This document shows, piece by piece, positions 1-5,319 of a DNA stretch of 5,773 nt. Each line of letters opens with the position of its first letter. Positions within the stretch are counted from its first letter, which is position 1. Origin of the DNA: Anthropogastromicrobium sp052273485 (lineage in GTDB: Bacteria; Bacillota; Clostridia; Lachnospirales; Lachnospiraceae); the NCBI GenBank assembly GCA_052273485.1, contig DAVZID010000114.1, positions 1-5,773 of the forward strand, written 5' to 3'. Below the pieces are notes generated by a model. It saw only the letters and a list, made by a program, of their open reading frames with translations, did no database searches and was not told where the DNA came from. The translations under genes were made by a program, and so were the position numbers.

Positions 1-1737
1 ACATGTGTTGTCACTAACATAGGAACACACATCCTTTACCTCGTCTACGATATGGGAACACATTTCTTTCGCTTTTTCTACTGCTTTTGATTTCTTCCCA
101 AATCGTTCTTTTGCGTTTCCAATTTCATTTTTGAATCCTGTTTTATATACGAAAATGATTTTATAGGGATCTTTCTCTCCATTTTCATCGTAACCACCGA
201 CAATAACTTTTTCGATGATACTTTCAAATATTCCTCTGTCAAATTCTTCTAAAATCTGATTTTTTGACAATGCTTTTCTAAAATCTGCCAGTCTTCTTTG
301 CAAGCTGCCTTCATTGTCATATTGTTGTTCCAACATACTTAACTGTGTTTTTGCTTCAGACAATTTCTTTTCATACCCCACATCTGTTTCCTCATAAATG
401 TCTTTAGCCACAACACACTCTAAATAGTTTTCCAGCAACTTTTTTCTCTTATATTGAATATTATAAACACTTCTATTGAGTTTTTCAATTTTATCTTCTA
501 TCGAGTCCTCTGATAAAGTTTTCTCGACTCTCTTAATAAATTCTTCCAACACATCTTTATGATCTGTACATAACATACGGTAAGATTCAATAAAAGCATC
601 TTCTATAACCTGCTCTGGAATTCCTTTACTATCTGGACAAAACCTTTTACCATGTTTTGTTGATTCTACACATTGCCAAATAGTTTTTGTATATTTCGAA
701 CTGCTATGCCACCTTCTCCTTGATAAATTCGCACCGCAAAATCCACATTCAAGCATACAACTAAAAGCATATTGTCTACTGAATTTTTCTCGTTTTCCAA
801 GTGCTACTCCCTTTTTGCGTCCTCCATTACGGCGTTCCCGTATCTCCTGAGCTCTTGCAAATTTTTCTTCTGATATAATCGGTTCATGATGATTTTTGAT
901 ATAAAACCGATCTTCTTCTCCAAGATTTTCCAGCCTTCTTTTTGATATCGGATCTACGGTAAAGGTTTTTCCTAATAAAATATCACCTTTGTATTTTTCA
1001 TTATTAATAATTCCCATTACACTGGAAGAAGTCCACGGATTCCCTTTAATAGTTGGAATCCCCTGTTCATTCAGTTCCCTTGCAATCATCGTACTTCCAG
1101 CACCTGCAACATATCTGTCAAATATGTATCTGACCGTTTCCGCACCTTCTTCGTTAATAGACAGCGACTTTGTTACTACATCGTAATCATATCCAAGGCA
1201 TCCCTGAAAACCAACAAGTTCTCCACGTTTCATCTTCATTTTCAAACCTTTTTTTACATATGCAGATGTATTTTCCACTTCCTGCTGTGCAACAGAACTT
1301 AAAATAGTCAGTAAAAATTCTCCATCTTTTAAGGTATTAATTTTTTCGACTTCAAAATATACCGCTATATTTCTCTCTCTTAACATTCTTACATATTTTA
1401 ATGTATCTAATGTATTTCGTGCAAATCTAGGAATACTTTTGGCAATCACTAAATCAATATTACCAGAAAGGCATTCCTGAATCAGTAATTGGAATTCTTC
1501 TCTTTTATCTGTTTTCGTGCCTGTAATTGCTTTATCAGCAAAAACTCCTGCAAAAACCCATTGCTTATTACTCTTTATCAAGTCCGTGTAATATCTGACC
1601 ATTGAATTATAACTTTTAATCTGATCTTCATCATCAGTACTAACACGACAATATGCGGCAACTCTTAATCTATCAATCTTTCTTCCCGTAGAAGTATCCT
1701 CACCAGCACCCTTCGCCTTAATGATTTCAACTTCCAT
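1..1737 (-). CDS. Large serine recombinase, left copy (3' end beyond window)
   Basis: Site-specific DNA recombinase of the large serine type (TndX/TnpX-like), expected to excise and insert a mobile element through a covalent Ser-DNA intermediate. All 579 visible codons are open, with no stop before the window edge. The resolvase domain (about residues 24-165) starts with AAYCRVSTDD, giving catalytic Ser33 and Arg31. It continues with AGVFADKAITGT and AKSIPRFARNTLD, the latter with Pro103 where most relatives have Ser. The recombinase domain (about 170-300) contains LGYDYD and the ARELNEQGIPT segment. A zinc ribbon follows, with C331/C334 and C356/C367. A coiled-coil region runs about 395-490. 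The tail after residue 545 is basic, then Cys-rich (C560, C571, C579). The ATG at 1737 is preceded by AAAGGGGCGGTGAA, a good Shine-Dalgarno. Codon use is AT-rich, unlike the right-hand recombinase. The family call is firm; the exact element family is not. Confidence 0.95.
   Translation of the reverse strand, partial: MEVEIIKAKGAGEDTSTGRKIDRLRVAAYCRVSTDDEDQIKSYNSMVRYYTDLIKSNKQWVFAGVFADKAITGTKTDKREEFQLLIQECLSGNIDLVIAKSIPRFARNTLDTLKYVRMLRERNIAVYFEVEKINTLKDGEFLLTILSSVAQQEVENTSAYVKKGLKMKMKRGELVGFQGCLGYDYDVVTKSLSINEEGAETVRYIFDRYVAGAGSTMIARELNEQGIPTIKGNPWTSSSVMGIINNEKYKGDILLGKTFTVDPISKRRLENLGEEDRFYIKNHHEPIISEEKFARAQEIRERRNGGRKKGVALGKREKFSRQYAFSCMLECGFCGANLSRRRWHSSSKYTKTIWQCVESTKHGKRFCPDSKGIPEQVIEDAFIESYRMLCTDHKDVLEEFIKRVEKTLSEDSIEDKIEKLNRSVYNIQYKRKKLLENYLECVVAKDIYEETDVGYEKKLSEAKTQLSMLEQQYDNEGSLQRRLADFRKALSKNQILEEFDRGIFESIIEKVIVGGYDENGEKDPYKIIFVYKTGFKNEIGNAKERFGKKSKAVEKAKEMCSHIVDEVKDVCSYVSDNTC
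12..62 (-). repeat. Two tandem copies of a TGTGTTCC motif in the recombinase 3' end
   Basis: On the minus strand, TGTGTTCCTATGTTAGTG (12-29) and TGTGTTCCCATATCGTAG (in 42-62) lie 12 bp apart inside the recombinase coding sequence. The first matches 16 of 18 bases of a plus-strand copy at the recombinase promoter. The second matches that copy as TGTGTTCC and TATCGTAG with two extra bases between the blocks. They encode the repeated peptide pattern CSHIVD / CSYVSD. Function is unknown; see the finding on the inverted copies. Confidence 0.5.
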
Positions 1738-1756
1738 TTCACCGCCCCTTTCTTTT

Positions 1757-1774
1757 TGTGTTCCTATCGTAGTG
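1757..1774 (+). repeat. Promoter copy of the TGTGTTCC motif, inverted relative to the 3' copies
   Basis: TGTGTTCCTATCGTAGTG on the plus strand overlaps the left arm of the promoter inverted repeat and continues toward the recombinase ribosome binding site. It is the inverted counterpart of the copy at 12-29 (16 of 18 bases), so the two nearly flank the visible recombinase coding region. Confidence 0.5.
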
Positions 1775-1807
1775 TTGATATAATCTTACAACGCAACACT
1801 CCGATAG
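1764..1807. repeat. Inverted repeat spanning the recombinase promoter (operator-like)
   Basis: The arms CTATCGTAGTGTTG (1764-1777) and CAACACTCCGATAG (1794-1807) are reverse complements at 13 of 14 positions, with a 16-nt centre. One arm touches the -35 box and spacer and the other covers the predicted transcription start, while the -10 box lies in the centre. This suits a dimeric regulator that occludes the promoter. Paired binding half-sites for the recombinase itself are the alternative. A role in RNA is less likely, because one arm is upstream of the start site. Confidence 0.65.
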
Positions 1808-1811
1808 TCAA
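1783..1811 (-). promoter_or_regulatory. Sigma-A-like promoter of the left recombinase
   Basis: On the minus strand there is a -35 box TTGACT (1806-1811), a 17-nt spacer and a -10 box TAAGAT (1783-1788). Transcription would start near 1776, giving a leader of about 39 nt before the recombinase ATG. The -35 box overlaps the TGA stop of the upstream SHOCT-like gene, so the recombinase can be expressed separately from the upstream genes. The promoter lies within a long inverted repeat, which suggests control by a repressor or activator. Confidence 0.7.
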
Positions 1812-1957
1812 GCGGTAATATTAGAAATAACACCATAATCTTTTTTTAACTTTTTCTCTACCAGCTGATACTCTGCTTCACTTATAAGTTTTAACGAGCG
1901 TAATTGTTTCAACATTGACAGCTGCATACTGTATCTCAACAATTTTGCACTATTCAT
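1808..1957 (-). CDS. 49-aa SHOCT-like small protein
   Basis: A small protein beginning MNSAKLLRYSMQLSMLKQL and ending KKDYGVISNITA. The core LKQLRSLKLISEAEYQLVEKKL follows the SHOCT pattern: a Leu-rich helix, a short turn with an 'I-[ST]-E-x-E-[FY]' motif, and a Lys-rich helix. SHOCT domains usually act in oligomerisation or protein contacts. Small proteins of this kind often sit just ahead of recombinase genes in Clostridia elements (recollection, not searched). The ATG at 1957 follows GAGAGGGAAA, a moderate ribosome binding site. The stop codon overlaps the -35 box of the recombinase, 70 bp upstream of that gene. A role in recombination control or directionality is possible but is inferred only from position. 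Confidence 0.75.
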   Translation of the reverse strand: MNSAKLLRYSMQLSMLKQLRSLKLISEAEYQLVEKKLKKDYGVISNITA

Positions 1958-2024
1958 TTTCCCTCTCTATTCTTTCTCATCTACTTTTATTCAAAAATCC
2001 TGCAGTAGCTGTCGGGTAACAGCC

Positions 2025-2144
2025 TCATTGGTATTTCACCATCTTCTCAGACCGGGCAGCTTTCCCGGAAGTATCATTAACAAAAACAGTATCTTCGCTA
2101 CAAAAATCCCACTTTCTGATCACAGTCAAATATTTATCGCTCAT
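2025..2144 (-). CDS. 39-aa micro-ORF B, unknown function
   Basis: This short ORF starts MSDKYLTVIRKWDF and ends with KMVKYQ. Its ATG overlaps the TGA of micro-ORF A in an ATGA arrangement, which suggests translational coupling. An AAAGG lies immediately before the start, too close to be a standard site. A CCGGG/CCCGG hairpin (2052-2068) lies inside it, and a GCTGT/ACAGC hairpin (2008-2023) lies just past its stop. I do not recognise a family. It may be real given the tight layout of the module, but it is short enough to be chance. Confidence 0.35.
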   Translation of the reverse strand: MSDKYLTVIRKWDFCSEDTVFVNDTSGKAARSEKMVKYQ

Positions 2145-2284
2145 GCCTTTGCTTCCATATCATTTTGATACCATTTCCACTTTGCGTCACGATGTCGCAA
2201 AGCAATAATGCAGACAGTCCTGGCGTATCTACTGTATAGCTCCTCTGTTTCATTCGTCCTGCAGGATAAATATGAAATTTTCAA
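2141..2284 (-). CDS. 47-aa micro-ORF A, unknown function, probable TTG start
   Basis: This frame reads protein-like over its last 35 residues, including ELYSRYARTVCIIALRHR and then DAKWKWYQNDMEAKA before TGA. The tail is charged and Trp-rich. The only in-frame start codon ahead of this segment is TTG at 2284; the single internal ATG would leave five residues. The ribosome binding site is weak. It lies 57 bp after the HTH_16 stop and overlaps micro-ORF B by ATGA. I prefer it to the overlapping ATG-started frame at 2134-2253 because of that coupling and its composition. Function is unknown; a small element-encoded accessory protein is the natural guess. Confidence 0.4.
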   Translation of the reverse strand: MKISYLSCRTNETEELYSRYARTVCIIALRHRDAKWKWYQNDMEAKA

Positions 2285-2341
2285 GGTACAATGATTGCTC
2301 TTTTTATATCAATTTACGAAAGGGAGTCGTTCAGATAAAAA

Positions 2342-2578
2342 TTATGCAATCTTAAATTTCAGTATTTTAGTAATCAATTTTGTTTCAAGTCTGCGTCTCA
2401 ATGTTTCATCCACACAATAATGTAAATTTCCGTATTCATCATATAATTTTCTGGTTGATAACACTGCAATATAACCTTCATAATGTTTCAAAATCCTGTT
2501 AATTGCTTCCACATCTCCGGACGCTGCCGACACAATAATATGATACGGTAGTAACTTTGTATTATTTCTTTTTTCCAG
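2342..2578 (-). CDS. HTH_16 (Tn916 Orf8-like) protein, non-standard start
   Basis: A small helix-turn-helix protein of the type found beside the Orf7-like sigma factor in Tn916-family elements, probably regulating element genes. Recognisable blocks are LLPYHIIVSAASGDVEAIN, ILKHYEGYIAVLSTRKLYDE, and the closing LRRRLETKLITKILKFKIA. The N-terminal LLPYHIIV is a conserved part of the family but lies upstream of the first GTG (2533), so that GTG is probably not the true start. Extending upstream gives CTG at 2578 (78 aa), seven nt after GGAGGAG and overlapping the sigma gene by 17 nt; no ATG, GTG or TTG is available there. Either CTG is used, or the original start codon was lost. The family call is firm and the start is uncertain. 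Confidence 0.85.
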   Translation of the reverse strand: MEKRNNTKLLPYHIIVSAASGDVEAINRILKHYEGYIAVLSTRKLYDEYGNLHYCVDETLRRRLETKLITKILKFKIA

Positions 2579-3002
2579 TCCTGATCTCCTCCATAATCTT
2601 TTTTAAAGCTATAAGGGAACTTGTACGATGATGATGAATGGTACTTCTTACAAGATTCATATATTTTGCAATTTCTGTATCTGTCATATCCAGAAAAAAA
2701 GATAATAAAATTACATTTCGCTTCTTTTCCGGCAAAGACTTTAATGCTTCACCAATCAACTCATCTTTTACTTCTATGTCATAATCAAAGACATGGAACA
2801 TTTCTGATTCAACTATGTAATCATCCATGATTTCCAGTTGTCGTAGTTCCTTCTGCGTTAATTCCGAAAAAGAAATTTCATATTTTAAACGATAATTTCT
2901 TTCTCTCTCATAATCTATCATTTCATTCTTCAACAGGGTTTTGCAGAAACTGTCAAACTGTTTCCTTATTCTTGACTGCTGTTCGGAAGAAGATTTCTTC
3001 AT
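2562..3002 (-). CDS. Sigma-70 region-4-like factor (Tn916 Orf7-like)
   Basis: A 146-aa sigma-factor-like protein. The C-terminal half (about 80-140) is a region-4 DNA-binding domain: ALKSLPEKKRNVILLSFFLD, then the helix-turn-helix MTDTEIAKYMNLVRSTIHHH, then a basic helix. The N-terminal half is charged, with no clear region 2, as is usual for these short element-encoded factors. It probably directs or tunes transcription of mobile-element genes and may act with the HTH_16 protein encoded just downstream. The ATG at 3002 has a near-perfect AGGAGGTGA (3009-3017), implying strong translation. No convincing promoter lies between it and the terminator-like hairpin at 3126-3174, so expression may depend on read-through or on an element-specific polymerase. 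Confidence 0.85.
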   Translation of the reverse strand: MKKSSSEQQSRIRKQFDSFCKTLLKNEMIDYERERNYRLKYEISFSELTQKELRQLEIMDDYIVESEMFHVFDYDIEVKDELIGEALKSLPEKKRNVILLSFFLDMTDTEIAKYMNLVRSTIHHHRTSSLIALKKIMEEIRTGKKK

Positions 3003-3036
3003 AAGAGATCACCTCCTTCCGTAACCACCTGAAGCA

Positions 3037-3060
3037 GAGTGAAATATCTCCCTTTCACTC
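3037..3060 (-). repeat. 8-bp perfect hairpin in the sigma-factor leader
   Basis: GAGTGAAA (3037-3044) and TTTCACTC (3053-3060) are perfect reverse complements with an 8-nt loop. In the minus-strand RNA the hairpin ends about 20 nt before the AGGAGGTGA of the sigma factor. It could stabilise the leader or affect initiation, or the DNA could be an operator. It is not a terminator, since no U-run follows. Confidence 0.5.
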
Positions 3061-3071
3061 CATAGCACGAA

Positions 3072-3085
3072 TGGATATATATCCA
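3072..3085. repeat. 14-bp perfect palindrome upstream of the sigma-factor gene
   Basis: TGGATATATATCCA is perfectly self-complementary and contains an AT-rich core that could include a -10-like sequence. It is a candidate operator, but the AT-rich surroundings make short palindromes easier to find by chance. Confidence 0.35.
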
Positions 3086-3125
3086 GCGTCGAACACCCGA
3101 CACTGTTTTTAAAAAATATTTTTTT

Positions 3126-3174
3126 ATATAAAAAACGCCCTTACAGGCCGATACCCATAGGACGTTGTTTATAT
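3126..3174 (-). terminator. Intrinsic terminator or attenuator ahead of the sigma-factor gene
   Basis: The arms ATATAAAAAACGCCC (3126-3140) and GGACGTTGTTTATAT (3160-3174) match as an inverted repeat at 13 of 15 positions. In minus-strand RNA the core stem is AACGUCC/GGGCGUU (one U-G pair), followed at once by a run of six U, as expected of a Rho-independent terminator. The 19-nt loop is long, so strength is uncertain. It would end transcripts coming from the right-hand recombinase or leader, about 125 bp before the sigma-factor ATG. Confidence 0.55.
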
Positions 3175-3398
3175 CTGATATTAAATTTTCCCCACATGTT
3201 TCGAGTGGGTATAATGCACTCTCAACTGCATAACTATTTACATTGCTTAAAATGCAACTTATTTATCTGCCTTTCCACGCATTACGCAGGATTGGCTTTG
3301 ATTAGCACAAAAAAATCCTTTCAACAGTTCAGAATACATAGCTCTCCCAAGCATCGGTGTACAAGAGGTACAAACGAGATAAAATAGAAATGAAGGTT

Positions 3399-3432
3399 GA
3401 TAGAGTGGAAGTATCAGATTTTCCACTCTATC
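3399..3432. repeat. 12-bp perfect inverted repeat over the right recombinase stop codon
   Basis: GATAGAGTGGAA (3399-3410) and TTCCACTCTATC (3421-3432) pair perfectly around a 10-nt loop that contains the TGA stop (3414-3416). A U-run does not follow closely on either strand, so it is a poor intrinsic terminator. It could protect the mRNA 3' end, be a binding site, or belong to the element end or attachment region, since such sites often lie beside large serine recombinase genes. It also coincides with the change in base composition. Confidence 0.6.
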
Positions 3433-4922
3433 TGAACACGGTCGCTGGTCGCTCTGATTGTCAAAATCAGAATGTCAGCGGCTTTTCTTTTGTCGTCGAA
3501 ATCAATGCTGTTCCAGTTATCAAGATAATACGACAGCTTCTTGATCTGCTGGGGCGATATGGTTTCAACGCTCAACTCGGCGATTGCCTTTGAAATGGTC
3601 TGGCGGCGGGTGTCCAGTTCTTCGATTTTCTTGTTGGCGTAGGCAAGCAAGGTCGCATTGGCTCCGGTCAGCGTGTCCAGCAGCTTTTCAATTTCTGCCT
3701 CCACCTGTGCCAGCTCCACTTGATAGGCCGTCAACTTCGGATTGGCTTTTTCCTCTTTGCCGTGGAGAAATTGGAAGTCTTTGAATTTCTCCTGCATAGC
3801 CATGAAAATAAACTGTTCAAATTCGTCCTTGTGGATTTTCCCGCAGCCCGGGCAGCCCTTGTTTTCCGTCCGTTTGGTACAGCGGAAATATCCGGCTCCA
3901 TTCGGTACACGGGTCGCTTTCAAAGCATATCCGCAATGCCCGCATTTGATTTTTCCGGCCAGCCAAGTGTTTTTCGGTTTCCGGCCCTGCTGGAAGGTCG
4001 TATTGGTCATTAGTTTTTTTCTGCATTTCAGCCATACATCCGAAGGAATAAGGGCTTCATGGGGAGCAATCACAAGTATCTGGTCTTTCAGGCACCTGTC
4101 CTTGTCCTCCTTCACATCCCGGCCCTGATAGAGATAGCAGCCGTTTGTTCCGGCAAAATCGGCGGCATCGTTGACGATGGCCGCGCCTTGGCTCTTGAAA
4201 AACTCGTACAGTTCCAAGTCAGCCTGTGCGTAAACGGGGTTCCGCAAAAGCTGGGAAAGGAAACTCCGAACCATTGACTTTTCGTAAATCTTGATACCCT
4301 GTTCTTCAAAATAGCGGGTAATGTCTCCGAAAGAGGTTTCCGGCTCGGCGTACATTTCAAACATCAGCCGTACATGGTCGGCGGCTACGGGGTCGGCAAC
4401 CATTTTCTTTGTGCGGATACCCTCTACCACCGTAGGCTCCAACTGGTAGCCATAGGGGGCTTGCCCGCTCATGTGGAAGCCTTTCAGACACCGGGAATAG
4501 TAGGCGTCCGTGACGCGCTTCTGGATTGTCTCACGTTCAAGCTGGGCGAATACAATGCAGATGTTCAGCATGGCCCGTCCCATCGGGGTCGAGGTGTCGA
4601 ACTTCTCTGTGGACGATACAAATTCCACATCGTACTCTTGAAACAGCTCCATCATGTTTGCAAAGTCCAGAATGGAGCGGCTGATCCGGTCCAGCTTGTA
4701 CACGATAACGCGCCGTACTTTACCTTTGCGGATCTCGCCCAGCAGCTTTTGAAACTCCGGCCTGTCCGTGTTCTTGCCGGAATAGCCTTTGTCTTTGAAT
4801 ATCCGGCAGTTCCCACCTTTCAGCTCATACTTGCAAAAATCAATCTGGCTTTCAATGCTGATACTGTCCTTACGGTCTACTGATTGTCTGGCGTAAATGC
4901 AATCTTCTCTGATAAATTCCAT
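3414..4922 (-). CDS. Large serine recombinase, right copy (complete, 502 aa)
   Basis: Complete site-specific recombinase of the large serine family. The catalytic domain (about 6-145) shows CIYARQSVDRKDS with catalytic Ser14 and Arg12, then DKGYSGKNTDRPEF, VYKLDRISRSILDF, and FAQLERETIQKRV. The recombinase domain (about 150-310) begins GFHMSGQAPYGYQ. The zinc ribbon uses C327/C330 (CGHC), C348 and C357/C360. A coiled coil (about 396-450) precedes a C-terminal domain ending in VQIEWKI. The ATG at 4922 has AAAGGAG (4929-4935) nine nt upstream. A TTG 12 codons further upstream lacks such a site and lies close to the predicted transcription start. Composition is much richer in G and C than the left recombinase, and the two are clearly different proteins, so they probably serve different elements. 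A promoter lies directly upstream. Confidence 0.97.
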   Translation of the reverse strand: MEFIREDCIYARQSVDRKDSISIESQIDFCKYELKGGNCRIFKDKGYSGKNTDRPEFQKLLGEIRKGKVRRVIVYKLDRISRSILDFANMMELFQEYDVEFVSSTEKFDTSTPMGRAMLNICIVFAQLERETIQKRVTDAYYSRCLKGFHMSGQAPYGYQLEPTVVEGIRTKKMVADPVAADHVRLMFEMYAEPETSFGDITRYFEEQGIKIYEKSMVRSFLSQLLRNPVYAQADLELYEFFKSQGAAIVNDAADFAGTNGCYLYQGRDVKEDKDRCLKDQILVIAPHEALIPSDVWLKCRKKLMTNTTFQQGRKPKNTWLAGKIKCGHCGYALKATRVPNGAGYFRCTKRTENKGCPGCGKIHKDEFEQFIFMAMQEKFKDFQFLHGKEEKANPKLTAYQVELAQVEAEIEKLLDTLTGANATLLAYANKKIEELDTRRQTISKAIAELSVETISPQQIKKLSYYLDNWNSIDFDDKRKAADILILTIRATSDRVQIEWKI

Positions 4923-4970
4923 ATTGGGCTCCTTTCCCTGTTGGAATGGAGCTACCAACCTTACAAGTAT

Positions 4971-4999
4971 ATTATACTATCAGCAGCCCCGGACAACAA
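4971..4999 (-). promoter_or_regulatory. Promoter of the right recombinase
   Basis: On the minus strand there is a perfect -10 TATAAT (4971-4976), a 17-nt spacer and a weak -35 TTGTTG (4994-4999). The predicted start near 4964 leaves a leader of about 40 nt, which contains a GTTGG/CCAAC hairpin (4940-4959) just before the AAAGGAG ribosome binding site. The weak -35 box suggests low or activated expression. Confidence 0.55.
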
Positions 5000-5011
5000 T
5001 GTTGCGAATGA

Positions 5012-5188
5012 TTAGTGAAAGCTGTCTCCGTATTTACTGAACACTTCATACAAACGCTGTTCAATCTCTTTTCTGCGCTGTTCCTTCTCCTTCGGAGGGA
5101 GAACCGGCGTGAGATTTTCCAGCACAATGGTTTTCCCTTGAAATGCGACAGACTTTGTTTCTCGTTCATAGGTGACAGTTTGTGCCAT
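5012..5188 (-). CDS. 58-aa basic protein of unknown function
   Basis: A small protein starting MAQTVTYERETKSVAFQGKT, with a beta-rich first half (VAFQGKTIVLENLTPVLPP) and a charged helical second half (KEKEQRRKEIEQRLYEVFSK). It resembles short uncharacterised proteins I associate with integrative elements of Clostridia, next to serine recombinases, but I cannot name a family. The ATG at 5188 follows GAAAAGGAGGTTTCCA, an excellent ribosome binding site. The same frame stays open upstream to an ATG at 5308, but that extension runs through a terminator and is probably not coding. It ends about 90 bp before the right recombinase gene, close to that gene's promoter. A possible role as a recombinase accessory factor is inferred from position alone. 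Confidence 0.8.
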   Translation of the reverse strand: MAQTVTYERETKSVAFQGKTIVLENLTPVLPPKEKEQRRKEIEQRLYEVFSKYGDSFH

Positions 5189-5254
5189 TGGAAACCTCCT
5201 TTTCAAAGCGTGTGTATATGCCAGCCTTTCCCTCTTGTCCTGTGGGGAAATATC

Positions 5255-5284
5255 AAAAGGCGGCCCCCGCAGGTGCCGCCCTTT
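5255..5284 (-). terminator. GC-rich intrinsic terminator after the 67-aa gene
   Basis: The arms AAAAGGCGGC (5255-5264) and GCCGCCCTTT (5275-5284) surround a 10-nt loop. In minus-strand RNA the stem is AAAGGGCGGC/GCCGCCUUUU with one G-U pair, with the U residues at its 3' end. It lies 36 bp past the stop of the 67-aa gene and so separates it from the 58-aa gene. On the plus strand the same repeat gives a similar but less U-rich hairpin. Confidence 0.65.
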
Positions 5285-5319
5285 GAGCTTCCTCCACTTC
5301 GGGTCCATGTGGCCCGAGG

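Larger units (their letters stand above)
3003..3413 (-). other. 411-bp leader/intergenic region with terminator and hairpins
   Basis: No confident gene lies here. In transcription order it contains a TGTAC/GTACA hairpin (3358-3372), a possible 26-aa leader ORF (3259-3339, beginning MYSELLKGFFC, with a possible start five codons earlier at 3354 and a weak GGGAGAG before the inner ATG), mutually exclusive small hairpins at 3203-3221 and 3191-3209, a U-tailed terminator, an AT-rich block (3108-3135), a hairpin at about 3086-3104, a palindrome, and a GAGTGAAA/TTTCACTC hairpin before the sigma-factor ribosome binding site. The base composition changes from GC-richer to AT-rich at its right-hand end. 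The region may be a regulatory leader or a mobile-element junction. Confidence 0.5.

Noticed and set aside
989..1186. 65-aa plus-strand ORF
   Set aside because: It is antisense to the recombinase domain of the left serine recombinase, with no supporting signal.
2134..2253. 39-aa minus-strand ATG ORF (MKQRSYTVDT...)
   Set aside because: It overlaps micro-ORF A in another frame. The alternative frame reads more protein-like and couples to micro-ORF B by ATGA, so this one was not listed.
3191..3221. Plus-strand promoter with TATAAT at 3210-3215
   Set aside because: There is no acceptable -35 box at the right distance and no plausible plus-strand gene downstream.
3286..3321. AGGATT/AATCCT inverted repeat as a terminator
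   Set aside because: The stem is only six pairs with a 20-nt loop and is easily expected by chance in AT-rich DNA.
3720..4277. Several plus-strand ORFs of 72-128 aa
   Set aside because: They are antisense shadows of the right recombinase; the composition reflects its codon structure.
4374..4883. 169-aa plus-strand ORF
   Set aside because: It lies wholly antisense to the catalytic domain of the right serine recombinase and shows no recognisable motif or ribosome binding site.
4923..4958. Upstream TTG start for the right recombinase
   Set aside because: The ATG at 4922 has a well-placed AAAGGAG, and the TTG lies almost at the predicted transcription start without a ribosome binding site.
5189..5308. 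N-terminal extension of the 58-aa protein to the ATG at 5308
   Set aside because: The extension passes through a strong terminator-like hairpin, and the internal ATG has a near-perfect ribosome binding site.
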